In this document: positions 25,501 through 33,844 of the stretch, piece after piece
How the letters are laid out: the number at the start of each line of letters is the position of its first letter
Numbering within the stretch: the first letter of the stretch is position 1
NCBI RefSeq assembly: GCF_016056375.1
Contig: NZ_JAEDAE010000006.1
Coordinates: forward strand, 186,001-250,000
Origin: Hymenobacter negativus
Lineage (GTDB): Bacteria > Bacteroidota > Bacteroidia > Cytophagales > Hymenobacteraceae
Reading direction: 5' to 3'
Length of the DNA: 64,000 nucleotides
The notes under the pieces: generated by a model
What the model was told of the DNA's origin: nothing
Seen by the model: only the letters and a program-made list of their open reading frames with translations
The model's database searches: none
Program-made: the position numbers and the translations under genes

Positions 25501-25955
25501 AAACGGACCAGCAGGTGCTCATCCCGGAGAAGTACGTGAGCAACGTATCGGAGCGCCTGCAGCTTTACGCCAAGCTCGACCGCGCCCAGAAGCCGGAGGA
25601 GCTACGCAAGCTGCTGGCCAGCATGGTGGACCGTTTCGGGCCGATGCCGCCCGAAGTGGAGCAGTTGGCCGATATCGTGCGGCTGCGCTGGCAGGCCTGC
25701 AAGGTGGGATTCCACAAAATCACGCTCAAGCGCGACACGCTGAAAGGCTACCTTGCGGCCGACGACGACCACAAGGCTTACTTCCAGGGCGAGCAGTTCG
25801 GCACCATCCTCAACTACGTGCAGACGCACCCGCGCACCGCCAAGCTGAAGGAACACAAGGAACAGCTGATTGTGACGTTTGAGGAAGTGCGGTCCATTCA
25901 GCAGGCCAAGCGCGTGCTGAGCGAGCTGGGCAGCGAGGAGGCGGTGACGGCTTAA
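22536..25955 (+). CDS. mfd: Transcription-repair coupling factor
   Basis: Mfd removes RNA polymerase stalled at DNA damage and recruits the UvrA repair machinery. In order: a UvrB-like N-terminal module ([20 protein letters not shown] onward), the RNA polymerase-interaction domain ([15 protein letters not shown]), the translocase with [20 protein letters not shown] (Walker A), [10 protein letters not shown] (motif II) and [10 protein letters not shown], then [15 protein letters not shown] and a C-terminal TRCF domain. The GTG at 22536 gives 1139 residues, the usual size. The open frame extends to 22401, but that extension crosses a palindrome and a CACCTTTG promoter-like box near 22449. The next gene follows after nine bases. 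Confidence 0.95.
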   Translation: [1139 protein letters not shown]

Positions 25956-25964
25956 TTTGACGGC

Positions 25965-26654
25965 ATGAAATCTCTGTTTTTCGGACTGCTGCTCGGGTTA
26001 TTGCCGTACCTGGCCGCCGCCCAGACCACGCCACAGAACCTGCGCCTGAAGCACGAGCTGGACAGTATTTACGCCGTGGACCAGAAGTGGCGCAGCCTGT
26101 TGTTTGACCCGCACCGGCGGCCCCGGCCCGACTCGCTGGCCCGCGCTTTGGGCGTGACGCGCGAGAGCCTGCCCACCTACCTCCCGCGCCAGATGATGCG
26201 GACGGATTCGGCCAACCAGGTGCGCGTGAAGCAGATTCTGAAACAATACGGCTACCCCGGCAAGACGCTGGTGGGCGAGCCCACGAACGAGGCCGCGTGG
26301 TACGTTATTCAGCATTCCGATGCCATTGACCAGTACCTGCCGCTCGTCAAAAAGGCGGCTGGCAAGGGCGAATTACCGTTTTACCTCTACGCCCAGATGC
26401 TGGACCGCCAGCTCATGCGCACCGGCAAGGCGCAGCTATACGGCACGCAGGCGTTCGGCTACAGCGTGCTGAACCCCCAAACCGGCCGGCGTGAGGCCCA
26501 GCCGCCCTTCGTGTGGCCCATTCGGGACGCGGCCGGGGTGAACGAGCGGCGGAAAAAGGCCGGCTTCCCGACCACCGTGGAGCAGAATGCCGCTAATTTG
26601 GGTATTCAGTACCGTGTGTTGACGTTGAAGGACGTCGAGAAAATGCCCAAATAG
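25965..26654 (+). CDS. DUF6624-type exported protein
   Basis: A 229-residue protein with a signal peptide (MKSLFFGLLLGLLPYLAAAQ, cleavage after about residue 19). The body carries the DUF6624 pattern: QILKQYGYPGKTLVGEPTNE followed by AAWYVIQHSD, and a late YGTQAFGYSVLNP segment. No catalytic residues are established for the family. It begins nine bases after mfd and ten bases before an ElaA-like gene, so the three are probably one transcript. It is likely periplasmic. Confidence 0.8.
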   Translation: MKSLFFGLLLGLLPYLAAAQTTPQNLRLKHELDSIYAVDQKWRSLLFDPHRRPRPDSLARALGVTRESLPTYLPRQMMRTDSANQVRVKQILKQYGYPGKTLVGEPTNEAAWYVIQHSDAIDQYLPLVKKAAGKGELPFYLYAQMLDRQLMRTGKAQLYGTQAFGYSVLNPQTGRREAQPPFVWPIRDAAGVNERRKKAGFPTTVEQNAANLGIQYRVLTLKDVEKMPK

Positions 26655-26663
26655 AACCCGCTT

Positions 26664-27116
26664 ATGACCATTCGCTGGCACTGCCTGCCCTTCGAAGCCC
26701 TTCCAAGCCTGATTCTCTACGACCTGTTGCGCCTGCGCTCCGAGGTGTTTGTGGTGGAGCAAAACTGCGCTTTTCAAGACATTGACCGGCTAGACATGGA
26801 CGCCCACCACCTGCTGGGCTACAACGAGGCCGGCGAACTGGCCGCCTACGCCCGGCTGTTCGACGCGGGCAAGAGCGGCGAGCTGGCCAGCATCGGCCGC
26901 GTGATTGTGGCGCAGCCCTTCCGGCAGTACGGCCTGGGCCGCGAGCTGATGCGCCAGGCGCTGGCTTTCTCCGATGCATTGTTTGGCCCGCAGGCTAACA
27001 AAATCGGGGCTCAGCAGCACCTGGAGAATTTCTACAATAGCTTTGGCTATGAGCAGTGTGGACCGATGTACGTGGAGGACGGCATTCCGCACATCCCAAT
27101 GTTGCGGCCTGCATAG
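26664..27116 (+). CDS. ElaA-like GNAT acetyltransferase
   Basis: A 150-residue acetyltransferase of the ElaA group, recognised by LYDLLRLRSEVFVVEQNCAF followed by DIDRLDMDAHHL, the acetyl-CoA loop IGRVIVAQPFRQYGLGRELM, and AQQHLENFYNSFGYEQCG near the end. The family has a GNAT fold with an unknown acceptor. It sits ten bases after the DUF6624 gene in the mfd transcript. Complete, with normal length for the family. Confidence 0.92.
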   Translation: MTIRWHCLPFEALPSLILYDLLRLRSEVFVVEQNCAFQDIDRLDMDAHHLLGYNEAGELAAYARLFDAGKSGELASIGRVIVAQPFRQYGLGRELMRQALAFSDALFGPQANKIGAQQHLENFYNSFGYEQCGPMYVEDGIPHIPMLRPA

Positions 27117-27186
27117 CCAAATCATCCGAATCTGCGTATTTCGCACTCCGTCGTTTTTTATTTCCTGCTGCCTTCCATTCTGAGCT

Positions 27187-28665
27187 ATGCCCGCCCTCGC
27201 TCCGGACCTGATATCCGTCTTTAGTGCCCTGCCCAGCGCCTGCGTACTGCTATCCCCCGAACTCATAATTGAGGCCGCCAGCGACAGCTTCGTCGCCATA
27301 TCCAACCAGTCGCGCGCCGACATTGTGGGGCGGGCGCTGGCCGATGTTTTTCCCGACAATCCCAACGACCCGGTGGCCCATTCCGTGGCCGATGTGCGGG
27401 CCGCGCTGCAGCAGGTGGTGGCGAGCGGCCAGCCCAACGAGTTGCCCGCGCAACTCTACGCCCTGGCCGACCCTGAACACCCCGGCCAGTTCATCGAGCA
27501 CTACTGGCAGGCCCGCCACACGCCGGTGCTCGACGAGCAGGGCCGCGTGACGCACCTCATCCAAACCGTGGTCAACATCACGGCCGAAACCCAGGCTGCC
27601 GCACAGCTGCACGATGCCCAGGTGCGTGAGAAGGCCGCCCGCGACGCCGCCGACTGGCAGCGCGGCGAGCTGGCCCGCATTTTCGAGCAGGCCCCGGTGG
27701 CCATTGCTACCTACCGCGGCCCCAATTTTGTGATTGAGCTGGCCAACCCGCTGGTGCTGGAGCTCTGGGACCGCACGCCGGCGCAGGCCATTGGCACGCC
27801 GCTGTTTGAGCTGCTGCCCGAAATCACCGGCCAGGGCTTCGACGACCTGCTGAACCACGTGATGGCCACCGGCGAAAACCACGTGGCCAAGGAAATGCTT
27901 TCCACCATCGTGCGCAACGGCCAGCCCGAATCCGTATACTGGGATTTCGTGTACCTGCCCCTGCGCGAAGACGACGGCACCATCACGGGGGCTATGGTGG
28001 TGGCCACCGAAGTGAGCGCGCAGGTGCAGGCGCGCCAGCAAATCCAGGACCTTAACGACCAGCTGGCGGCCGTGAACCGCGCCCTGCACGAAAGCAACGC
28101 CGAGCTGCTGGCCAACCAGGAAGAAGTGCTGAAAGTGCAGCAGCTGCTCGAAGGCAACGTGGCCGAGCGCACCCGCCAGCTCGAAAGCGCCCTGACCGAG
28201 GCCGAGCAGCACCGCACGGCCCTGACCCAGCAGCAAGGCCTGCTGAGCCAGATTCTGGGCCAGGTGCCGGCCGGCATTGCCACCCTTATCGGGCCAGAAC
28301 ACCGGTTTTCGTTCGTCAATGAGCACTACCAGGCGCTGTCGGGCAGCCGGGCACAACTGGGGCTGACGGCGGCCGAAGTCTTTCCCGAAGCTGTGGAACA
28401 AGGCTTCATTGGCCTGCTCGACCAGGTATACACCACGGGCCAACCCTTCCAGGGGCGCGACATGCCCATCGTTCTTACCGACCCCGCCACCGGCCAGCAG
28501 ATAAACCGTCACCTCGATTTCAGCTACCAACCCCTGCTCAGCGACCAGGGCCAGACTTTGGGCATTCTGGCTTTTATCGTCGATGTGACGGATAAAGCCC
28601 TGGCTCAGCAACAGGCCGAAGCTTTGCAAGCGCAGCTACGTGGCGGGACCCAGCCAATTCATTAA
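27187..28665 (+). CDS. Multi-PAS sensor protein lacking a kinase domain
   Basis: A 492-residue cytoplasmic protein with three PAS modules at about 10-135, 160-285 and 350-475. Each ends in a PAC-like segment (DITAETQAA-like, EVSAQVQARQQI, VDVTDKALAQQQAEAL). A coiled coil (about 285-350, rich in Glu/Gln/Leu) joins the second and third. The third ends in what looks like the start of a signalling helix, but the stop codon follows after LQAQLRGGTQPIH and a terminator comes immediately, so no HisKA, ATPase, GGDEF or other output domain is present. It may be a stand-alone sensor partner or a truncated hybrid kinase. No membrane segment is seen. Confidence 0.85.
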   Translation: MPALAPDLISVFSALPSACVLLSPELIIEAASDSFVAISNQSRADIVGRALADVFPDNPNDPVAHSVADVRAALQQVVASGQPNELPAQLYALADPEHPGQFIEHYWQARHTPVLDEQGRVTHLIQTVVNITAETQAAAQLHDAQVREKAARDAADWQRGELARIFEQAPVAIATYRGPNFVIELANPLVLELWDRTPAQAIGTPLFELLPEITGQGFDDLLNHVMATGENHVAKEMLSTIVRNGQPESVYWDFVYLPLREDDGTITGAMVVATEVSAQVQARQQIQDLNDQLAAVNRALHESNAELLANQEEVLKVQQLLEGNVAERTRQLESALTEAEQHRTALTQQQGLLSQILGQVPAGIATLIGPEHRFSFVNEHYQALSGSRAQLGLTAAEVFPEAVEQGFIGLLDQVYTTGQPFQGRDMPIVLTDPATGQQINRHLDFSYQPLLSDQGQTLGILAFIVDVTDKALAQQQAEALQAQLRGGTQPIH

Positions 28666-28670
28666 CCATG

Positions 28671-28704
28671 AAAAAGCCTCAGCAACAGTTGCTGAGGCTT
28701 TTTT
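28671..28704. terminator. Bidirectional intrinsic terminator
   Basis: Stem GCCTCAGC / GCTGAGGC with A-run left and T-run right, directly after the PAS gene and before the convergent DsbA-like gene. Confidence 0.88.
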
Positions 28705-28730
28705 GTCAGATGTGTTACAGGCTCTTTCTG

Positions 28731-29435
28731 CTACACCGCGCACCCTTCGGGGCCGCAGGCATCGCCATCGGCCACCACGGTAAGGGCTGGCTTGGCGGGC
28801 TTAAACTCCTCATAAACTTTTTCTAGCACCTCAGCAAATAGCTCGCTGGGCTGCGCGCCAGATACCGCGTATTTATCCTCAAATACGAAAAAGGGCACGC
28901 CGCGCACCCCGATTTGCTGGGCCTGATATTCATCGAGGCGCACCGCATTGGCGTAGGTACCAGCAGTGAGGGCTTCGCGGCTCTCGGTAGCGTCGAGGCC
29001 CACTTCGGTGCCAAGTTTCACCAACGTATCGAGGTCGCCGATGTTCTGGCCCTCGAGGTAGTAAGCGGCCATCAGGCGCTCTTTGGTAGCGTCTTGCCGG
29101 CCGTGGTGGGCACCGAGGTGAATGAGCTGGTGCGCCAGAAAGGTATTGGCCGGAATGGCTTTGTCGAACTGGTAATTCAGACCTACTTCTTTGGCGGCGT
29201 TGGTCATGTAGTCGTTCATGCGGCGGCCTTCCTCCACCGAAACGCCCTTTTTCTTGGCCAAGGACTCGTGGATGCTTTCGCCGGGAATGGGCTCGAAGTC
29301 GGGGGTGAGCTGGAAGCTGTGCCACACAACTTCTACTTCGTCGCGGTGCGGAAAGCCCTTCAGGGCGTTTTCAAACTTGCGCTTGCCGATGTAGCAGAAC
29401 GGGCACACCACATCGGACCAGATTTCAACCTTCAT
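28731..29435 (-). CDS. DsbA-family (FrnE-like) thiol oxidoreductase
   Basis: A 234-residue cytoplasmic protein of the FrnE/DSBA subfamily. The thioredoxin-like active site is CPFC at 11-14 within MKVEIWSDVVCPFCYIGKRK. A helical insert follows, and the cis-proline strand is seen as IGVRGVPFFVFEDKYAVSGA. There is no signal peptide, which is normal for FrnE-like members. The ATG at 29435 is chosen over 29456 because it begins the conserved strand. It ends with a short Cys-containing tail (DACGPEGCAV). The substrate is unknown. Confidence 0.92.
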   Translation of the reverse strand: MKVEIWSDVVCPFCYIGKRKFENALKGFPHRDEVEVVWHSFQLTPDFEPIPGESIHESLAKKKGVSVEEGRRMNDYMTNAAKEVGLNYQFDKAIPANTFLAHQLIHLGAHHGRQDATKERLMAAYYLEGQNIGDLDTLVKLGTEVGLDATESREALTAGTYANAVRLDEYQAQQIGVRGVPFFVFEDKYAVSGAQPSELFAEVLEKVYEEFKPAKPALTVVADGDACGPEGCAV

Positions 29436-29529
29436 ATCGTTGGGGATTTTTTGCAAGGAGATACGTAAGGAATTAGAAGAAGCTGACGGGACGAAAAGTT
29501 TCGAGGGAGAAGAACAGTTGGATTAGCCC

Positions 29530-29619
29530 GTCATGCTGAGCGAAGTAGAAGCATCTCTACCGCAGTAGTAAACCTGATTACTTGTGCAGTAGAGAGGCTT
29601 CGACTTCGCTCAGCATGAC
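29530..29619. repeat. Inverted repeat of the TCATGCTGAGCGAAG type
   Basis: Arms 29530-29564 and 29585-29619 (35 bases, three mismatches) begin GTCATGCTGAGCGAAGT and are separated by about 20 bases. The element stands between two divergent genes. Similar TCATGCTGAGC hairpins are common between genes of Bacteroidota. Confidence 0.85.
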
Positions 29620-29729
29620 CGTTCTTTTCACCCAGCAGTATTTATAGTCACAACCTTCGCCCCCAAAGCCCGGTTAACGACCCCGGCCCCAACGCGGTCA
29701 ATTTCCATTCAACCCGACCACCACTACTC

Positions 29730-30728
29730 ATGGAATATCAAAAATTAGGCTCCTCCGACGTTTCTGTTTCGCGCATCACCTTTGGCAGCTGGGCCGCCGG
29801 CGGCTGGATGTGGGGCGGCACCGAGCAAAACGACGCCGTGGGCGCCATCCGCGCCAGCTACGAGCTGGGCGTGACCAGCATCGACACCGCGCCCATCTAC
29901 GGCATGGGCTTCAGCGAGCAGATTGTGGGCGAGGCCATTAAGAGCCTGCCCCGCGACAAGGTGCAGATTCTGACCAAATTCGGCATGCGCTGGGACCTGG
30001 CGAAAGGTGATTTCGCCATGAAAACCAAGGACAACAACGGCCACGACCTCGACGTGTACAAATACGCCGGCCGCGACAGCATCATCAAGGAATGCGAGGA
30101 CAGCCTGCGCCGCCTCGGCACCGATTACATCGACCTTTACCAGCAACACTGGCCCGACGTGACCACTCCGATTGATGAGACGATGGAGGCCGTGAGCCGG
30201 CTCATCGAGCAGGGCAAAGTGCGCGCCGCCGGCGTGAGCAACTACTCGGTGGCTCAGATGCAGGAAGCCGAAAAGACACTTAGCATTGCCTCTAATCAGG
30301 TGCCGTACAGCATGGTGCGGCGCGACATCGAGGCCGACGTGGTGCCATACTGCCTCGAAAACAACAAGGCTGTTCTGGTCTACAGCCCTTTGCAGCTGGG
30401 CCTGCTGACCGGCAAGATGAAGCCCGGTCAGGAGTTCGGCGAAGGCGACCTGCGCCGGGGCCATCGTCTCTTCACCCCCGAAAACGTGAAACGGGTGAAC
30501 AGCATACTGAACAAAATCCGCCCGCTGGCCGAAACCAAAAATGCCACCCTCGGCCAGCTCGTGCTGCGCTGGACGCTGGCGCAGCCCGGCATCTCGGTGG
30601 CGCTGGTGGGCGCCCGCAACCCCGAACAGGCCGTGCAGAATGCCCGCGCCATGGACTTCCAGCTCACATTTGAAGAAGTGGACTTCATCAATAAGCAGTT
30701 GCGTGAATTGAAGGAGCCCGCGGCTTAA
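29730..30728 (+). CDS. Aldo/keto reductase
   Basis: A 332-residue NADPH-dependent TIM-barrel reductase. The catalytic tetrad is complete: Asp52 and Tyr57 in SIDTAPIYGMGFSE, Lys83 in QILTKFGMRW, and His140 in LYQQHWPD. Cofactor-side motifs are present at the C-terminus (SVALVGARNPEQAVQNARA). It resembles the oxidoreductases that act on sugars or xenobiotic carbonyls; the natural substrate is unknown. It is a single-gene unit followed by a terminator. Confidence 0.94.
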   Translation: MEYQKLGSSDVSVSRITFGSWAAGGWMWGGTEQNDAVGAIRASYELGVTSIDTAPIYGMGFSEQIVGEAIKSLPRDKVQILTKFGMRWDLAKGDFAMKTKDNNGHDLDVYKYAGRDSIIKECEDSLRRLGTDYIDLYQQHWPDVTTPIDETMEAVSRLIEQGKVRAAGVSNYSVAQMQEAEKTLSIASNQVPYSMVRRDIEADVVPYCLENNKAVLVYSPLQLGLLTGKMKPGQEFGEGDLRRGHRLFTPENVKRVNSILNKIRPLAETKNATLGQLVLRWTLAQPGISVALVGARNPEQAVQNARAMDFQLTFEEVDFINKQLRELKEPAA

Positions 30729-30752
30729 CCGATGCTATCCTTGCCCATCTTG

Positions 30753-30784
30753 AAAGGCGCTGCTCTTACGGGCAGCGCCTTTTC
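30753..30784 (+). terminator. Intrinsic terminator after aldo/keto reductase gene
   Basis: Stem AAAGGCGCTGC / GCAGCGCCTTT followed by a short T-rich run on the plus strand. Confidence 0.8.
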
Positions 30785-30822
30785 ACTTTTTTTGTGGTCA
30801 TTGATTCCTCCTTTCCATCATT

Positions 30823-31308
30823 ATGGCTAATTCTATTTCTTTCCGGGCCGTGCTGGAGCCGGGCGGCCCCAGCTTCATGCCCACTCAAACCATTGTGGTG
30901 CCGGCCGAAGTGCTCGAAGCCCTCGGCGGCAAGGCGGCCAAGCGCGTCATCGTCGGCATTCGCGGGCAAGCGCTGCGGCTGGGACTGCTGCCGCTGGAAG
31001 GCGGCGGGCGCTACCTCATGCTGAACAAGGACGTGTGCAAAGCCGTGGGAATTGAGCTGGGCCAGGAACTGGAAATCAGCATCGGACCGGACCCGAACCC
31101 CGACCACGTGGACCTGCCCGACGAACTGGCCGAAGCCCTTGCCGCCTGGCCCGAAGCCGAAACGGCCTTCAACAACTACAGCGGGGCGCACCGCCGCGCC
31201 ATGGCCCGGGTGGTGGCTGAAGCCAAGCAGCCCGCCACCCGGGCCCGCCGCGCCGTAACGCTGGTCGAGCGACTGGGTCGCGGGCTGCATCCATTTCGGG
31301 GCGACTGA
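30823..31308 (+). CDS. DUF1905/YdeI-like protein
   Basis: A 161-residue soluble protein. The first 95 residues form a DUF1905 beta-barrel (SISFRAVLEPGGPSFMP, TIVVPAEVLEALGG, GRYLMLNKDVCKAVGIELGQ). The C-terminal part has the YdeI/OmpD-associated helices, with the typical LPDELAEALAAWPEAETAFN and an Arg/Ala-rich tail. No enzymatic role is known for the family. It converges on a T9SS gene with only nine bases between the stop codons. Confidence 0.88.
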   Translation: MANSISFRAVLEPGGPSFMPTQTIVVPAEVLEALGGKAAKRVIVGIRGQALRLGLLPLEGGGRYLMLNKDVCKAVGIELGQELEISIGPDPNPDHVDLPDELAEALAAWPEAETAFNNYSGAHRRAMARVVAEAKQPATRARRAVTLVERLGRGLHPFRGD

Positions 31309-31317
31309 GTGGGGCGC

Positions 31318-32991
31318 CTAGCGCTTCTCGATGCGCTGCACTGCGCTGCCCACCTTCAGCACGTATAGCCCGGCGGGAATGCCGGCCAGCGAAACCTCCT
31401 GCAGCTGTCCGCCCGTCAGGGTTTCGTGGCGCAGCAGCTGGCCCGTCAGGCTCAGCAGGCGCACCTCGCAGGGCGCGGCCGCCACGGCGGTCAGGTCGAG
31501 GGTGAGGCGGTCGGTGGCGGGGTTCGGGTAGAGGCTGATGGACTCGTAGCTGGCCTTCCGGCTCACGGTTATGACCGGCGAGTATTCGGCGCTGCCATCC
31601 AAATCAACCTGCCGCAGGCGGTAATAGCTCAGGCCGGCCAGGGGCGTGGCGTCGGTGGTGGCGTAGGCAGTGGCGGTGGTCGAATTGCCCTGGGCCGCCA
31701 CATCGCGCACGGCGCTGAACCCCTCGCCGGTGGCGCTGCGCTCTACCACAAACTTGGCGCTGTTGCGCTCCGAGGCCGTATTCCAGCGCAGTTGCACCTT
31801 GCCATTCTCCGCTTCAGCCGTGAACGAAGTGAGCTCGACGGGCAGTGGCCGCAGCGAACAGAAAGTAGTGCTGCCCCCCACGCTCCCCGTTTGCGCGTCG
31901 AACCCGATGGCATTGCCGGAATCGCAGAAATCGAGCCGGCCCACCACGCCGAAAGCGCCTGCATTGGACGAATAGCCGGAAGTTGTGAAGCTGCCCCGAT
32001 ACGGCGCGGCCGGGCCCGTCATTTTTCCACTGCCCATATTTGAGAAGTTGGCAGTGGTCGAAACCACGCCGGCATTGCTCACGGTGCCGTAGTTCACGAG
32101 CTGGCCCGTCACCCGGAACGTGGCCCCGCGGCTGTTGGTCAGCAGCGAGTTGGCGCTGATGTCGCCCATGCCCTGCGTCAGGGTCATATCGCCGCTGTTG
32201 GTGATGGTGGTGTTATTGCCCATGCCCAGGGCGCGGTCGAGCGTAGCGGTAGCGCCCGCGTTGTTAACGAAGCTATTGGGACCGGTGCCGGGGAAGTTGA
32301 AGCCCCGCGTCCAGGTCGCGTTGTTATTGATGGCCAGGGCCGTGCCGGGGTTGAGATTCGCTGTCCAGCTGCCGCTGAAGTGGTTGATGGTCAGGCTACC
32401 GGTATAGTTCAGGTCAGAAGCCGTCCAGTTGCCTCGATTGTTGATGATAGTGGTGCCGGTGGGCGTGAAATAAGCCGTCCAGTTGCCGTCGTTGTTGATG
32501 GTGCCACTGGAAAGGTCGTTAATCTGACTGCTCCAGTTAGCATAGTTATTGATAACGATGCCGCTGGCTGCAAAGCGGTTGCCCACGTATCCGGTCCAGG
32601 TGGCATTGCTCACCGTGGTGCTGCCGTTGTTGATAGTAGTTGGGGCGTTAAGCGTAATATTTTGAGACGAGACATCGCCCAGGTTGGTTATCACTGTGCC
32701 GAGCACGCCACTTTTCACTATCAACGCCCCGGTTATGTCGCCCCCGTTGTTAGTGATAGTCGTGTTGTTGCCATCAACGGTTATCGTGCCTTCATACTTC
32801 ACGTTGAATCGAATGGAAAGGGATTCGCCGGCTTTCAGGCTGAAGTCAGTTTTTTTAGCCGAGTTGCCCACGTCATACGTCTGAGCCTGAGCTGCACCGG
32901 CCATTGCCAGTAGCACTACCCCGATGTGCCCGCAACGACGGGCGCCCGTCATAAAAGAGCCTAAGCGGAAACCAAGTAAAGTCTGCATCAT
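31318..32991 (-). CDS. T9SS-secreted protein with Asn-rich repeat region
   Basis: A 557-residue exported protein. A signal peptide covers about residues 14-36 (VVLLAMAGAAQA before QTYDVG). Residues 60-330 are rich in Asn, Thr and Gly with loosely repeated TITNNG/NNAGVV units, which probably form a beta-helix or solenoid. About 385-480 is an Fn3-like module common in this phylum (PVELTSFTAEAENGKVQLRW). The end is a type A sorting domain (SLYPNPATDRLTLDL and PAGLYVLKVG) for export by the type IX system and surface attachment. It probably acts as an adhesin-like or structural surface protein; the role is not proven. A second Met at residue 14 may be the true start. Confidence 0.85.
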   Translation of the reverse strand: MMQTLLGFRLGSFMTGARRCGHIGVVLLAMAGAAQAQTYDVGNSAKKTDFSLKAGESLSIRFNVKYEGTITVDGNNTTITNNGGDITGALIVKSGVLGTVITNLGDVSSQNITLNAPTTINNGSTTVSNATWTGYVGNRFAASGIVINNYANWSSQINDLSSGTINNDGNWTAYFTPTGTTIINNRGNWTASDLNYTGSLTINHFSGSWTANLNPGTALAINNNATWTRGFNFPGTGPNSFVNNAGATATLDRALGMGNNTTITNSGDMTLTQGMGDISANSLLTNSRGATFRVTGQLVNYGTVSNAGVVSTTANFSNMGSGKMTGPAAPYRGSFTTSGYSSNAGAFGVVGRLDFCDSGNAIGFDAQTGSVGGSTTFCSLRPLPVELTSFTAEAENGKVQLRWNTASERNSAKFVVERSATGEGFSAVRDVAAQGNSTTATAYATTDATPLAGLSYYRLRQVDLDGSAEYSPVITVSRKASYESISLYPNPATDRLTLDLTAVAAAPCEVRLLSLTGQLLRHETLTGGQLQEVSLAGIPAGLYVLKVGSAVQRIEKR

Positions 32992-33141
32992 AAAGCCAAA
33001 AGAAAGATTGAAAAACCCTATTCAGTCCAAAATTAGGCACAAGTATTATTTATAATTGCATCAAGAATTTGTTTGAAATATTAAATACAATTCAATCATG
33101 CCAACTATTCTATATACCTCGATAGTGCTCGAAAAAATCAT

Positions 33142-33174
33142 AAAAAAAAGCCCCTGCGAATGCAGGAGCTTTTA
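33142..33174 (-). terminator. Intrinsic terminator after the DUF2141 gene
   Basis: On the minus strand a stem AGCTCCTGC / GCAGGGGCT is followed by eight T residues, 27 bases beyond the DUF2141 stop codon. Confidence 0.82.
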
Positions 33175-33200
33175 GAGTAAGGTTATGATTCCCTTTGCGT

Positions 33201-33647
33201 TTAGTCCTTGAGCACGATGCTAACCACCTTGCCGGGCTCGCTCACGGTGAACTTGCATTCGTCGAAACCGGGCGCGGCCACGGTGGGGCGCACGTTGTTG
33301 GAGAAAGCATAAGGCTCGGTGGGAATGCCGAGGAAGTTTTTATCGATTTTGTCGTTGTTGTTCAGGTCCTGGGTGATGGCCACGGCCCACTCGCCCTTTG
33401 GCAAGTCGACGGGCAGCGTGAACTCACTCTTGCCCATAGGCTTTACCGATTTGAAGAAAGCCCATTTGCCGCTTTTCAGAAAGCCTTCGCGGGTATTGTA
33501 GAAATACAGCCGGACAGCGGCTGTGGTGGATACCAGCGACGAAACGACCACCGTGACGGAGGAGGTCTCGGCGGGCGGCGGGGCGGGCACTGCGGCTCCC
33601 AACAGGCGGCTGCCAATCAACAACGAGCAAAGCGATAACACGTTCAT
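33201..33647 (-). CDS. DUF2141-family exported protein
   Basis: A 148-residue protein with a signal peptide (MNVLSLCSLLIGSRLLGAAV). The DUF2141 features are clear: VRLYFYNTREGFLKSGKWAF, GEWAVAITQDLNNNDKIDKN and FLGIPTEPYAFSNNVRP. The DLNNNDKID stretch looks like a calcium-binding loop. The family is periplasmic or surface-associated and of unknown function. It diverges from the META lipoprotein gene and ends in its own terminator. Confidence 0.9.
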   Translation of the reverse strand: MNVLSLCSLLIGSRLLGAAVPAPPPAETSSVTVVVSSLVSTTAAVRLYFYNTREGFLKSGKWAFFKSVKPMGKSEFTLPVDLPKGEWAVAITQDLNNNDKIDKNFLGIPTEPYAFSNNVRPTVAAPGFDECKFTVSEPGKVVSIVLKD

Positions 33648-33844
33648 AAGCGAATGAATTGACTGGTGACGAATGGAGGACGATGCGAACCCAACGCCCC
33701 TGCTTACGCAAAGGGTTCGATAACAACCGATTTCGCCCAGTTAAATCGTCTATTCACCGAGATTATGCGGCCTTGTGCAGCAATACCAGTCACCTCGTTC
33801 GTTTTCCGGTTACTATTGTGTTCCCACGCTTGCTTACCATCCCA

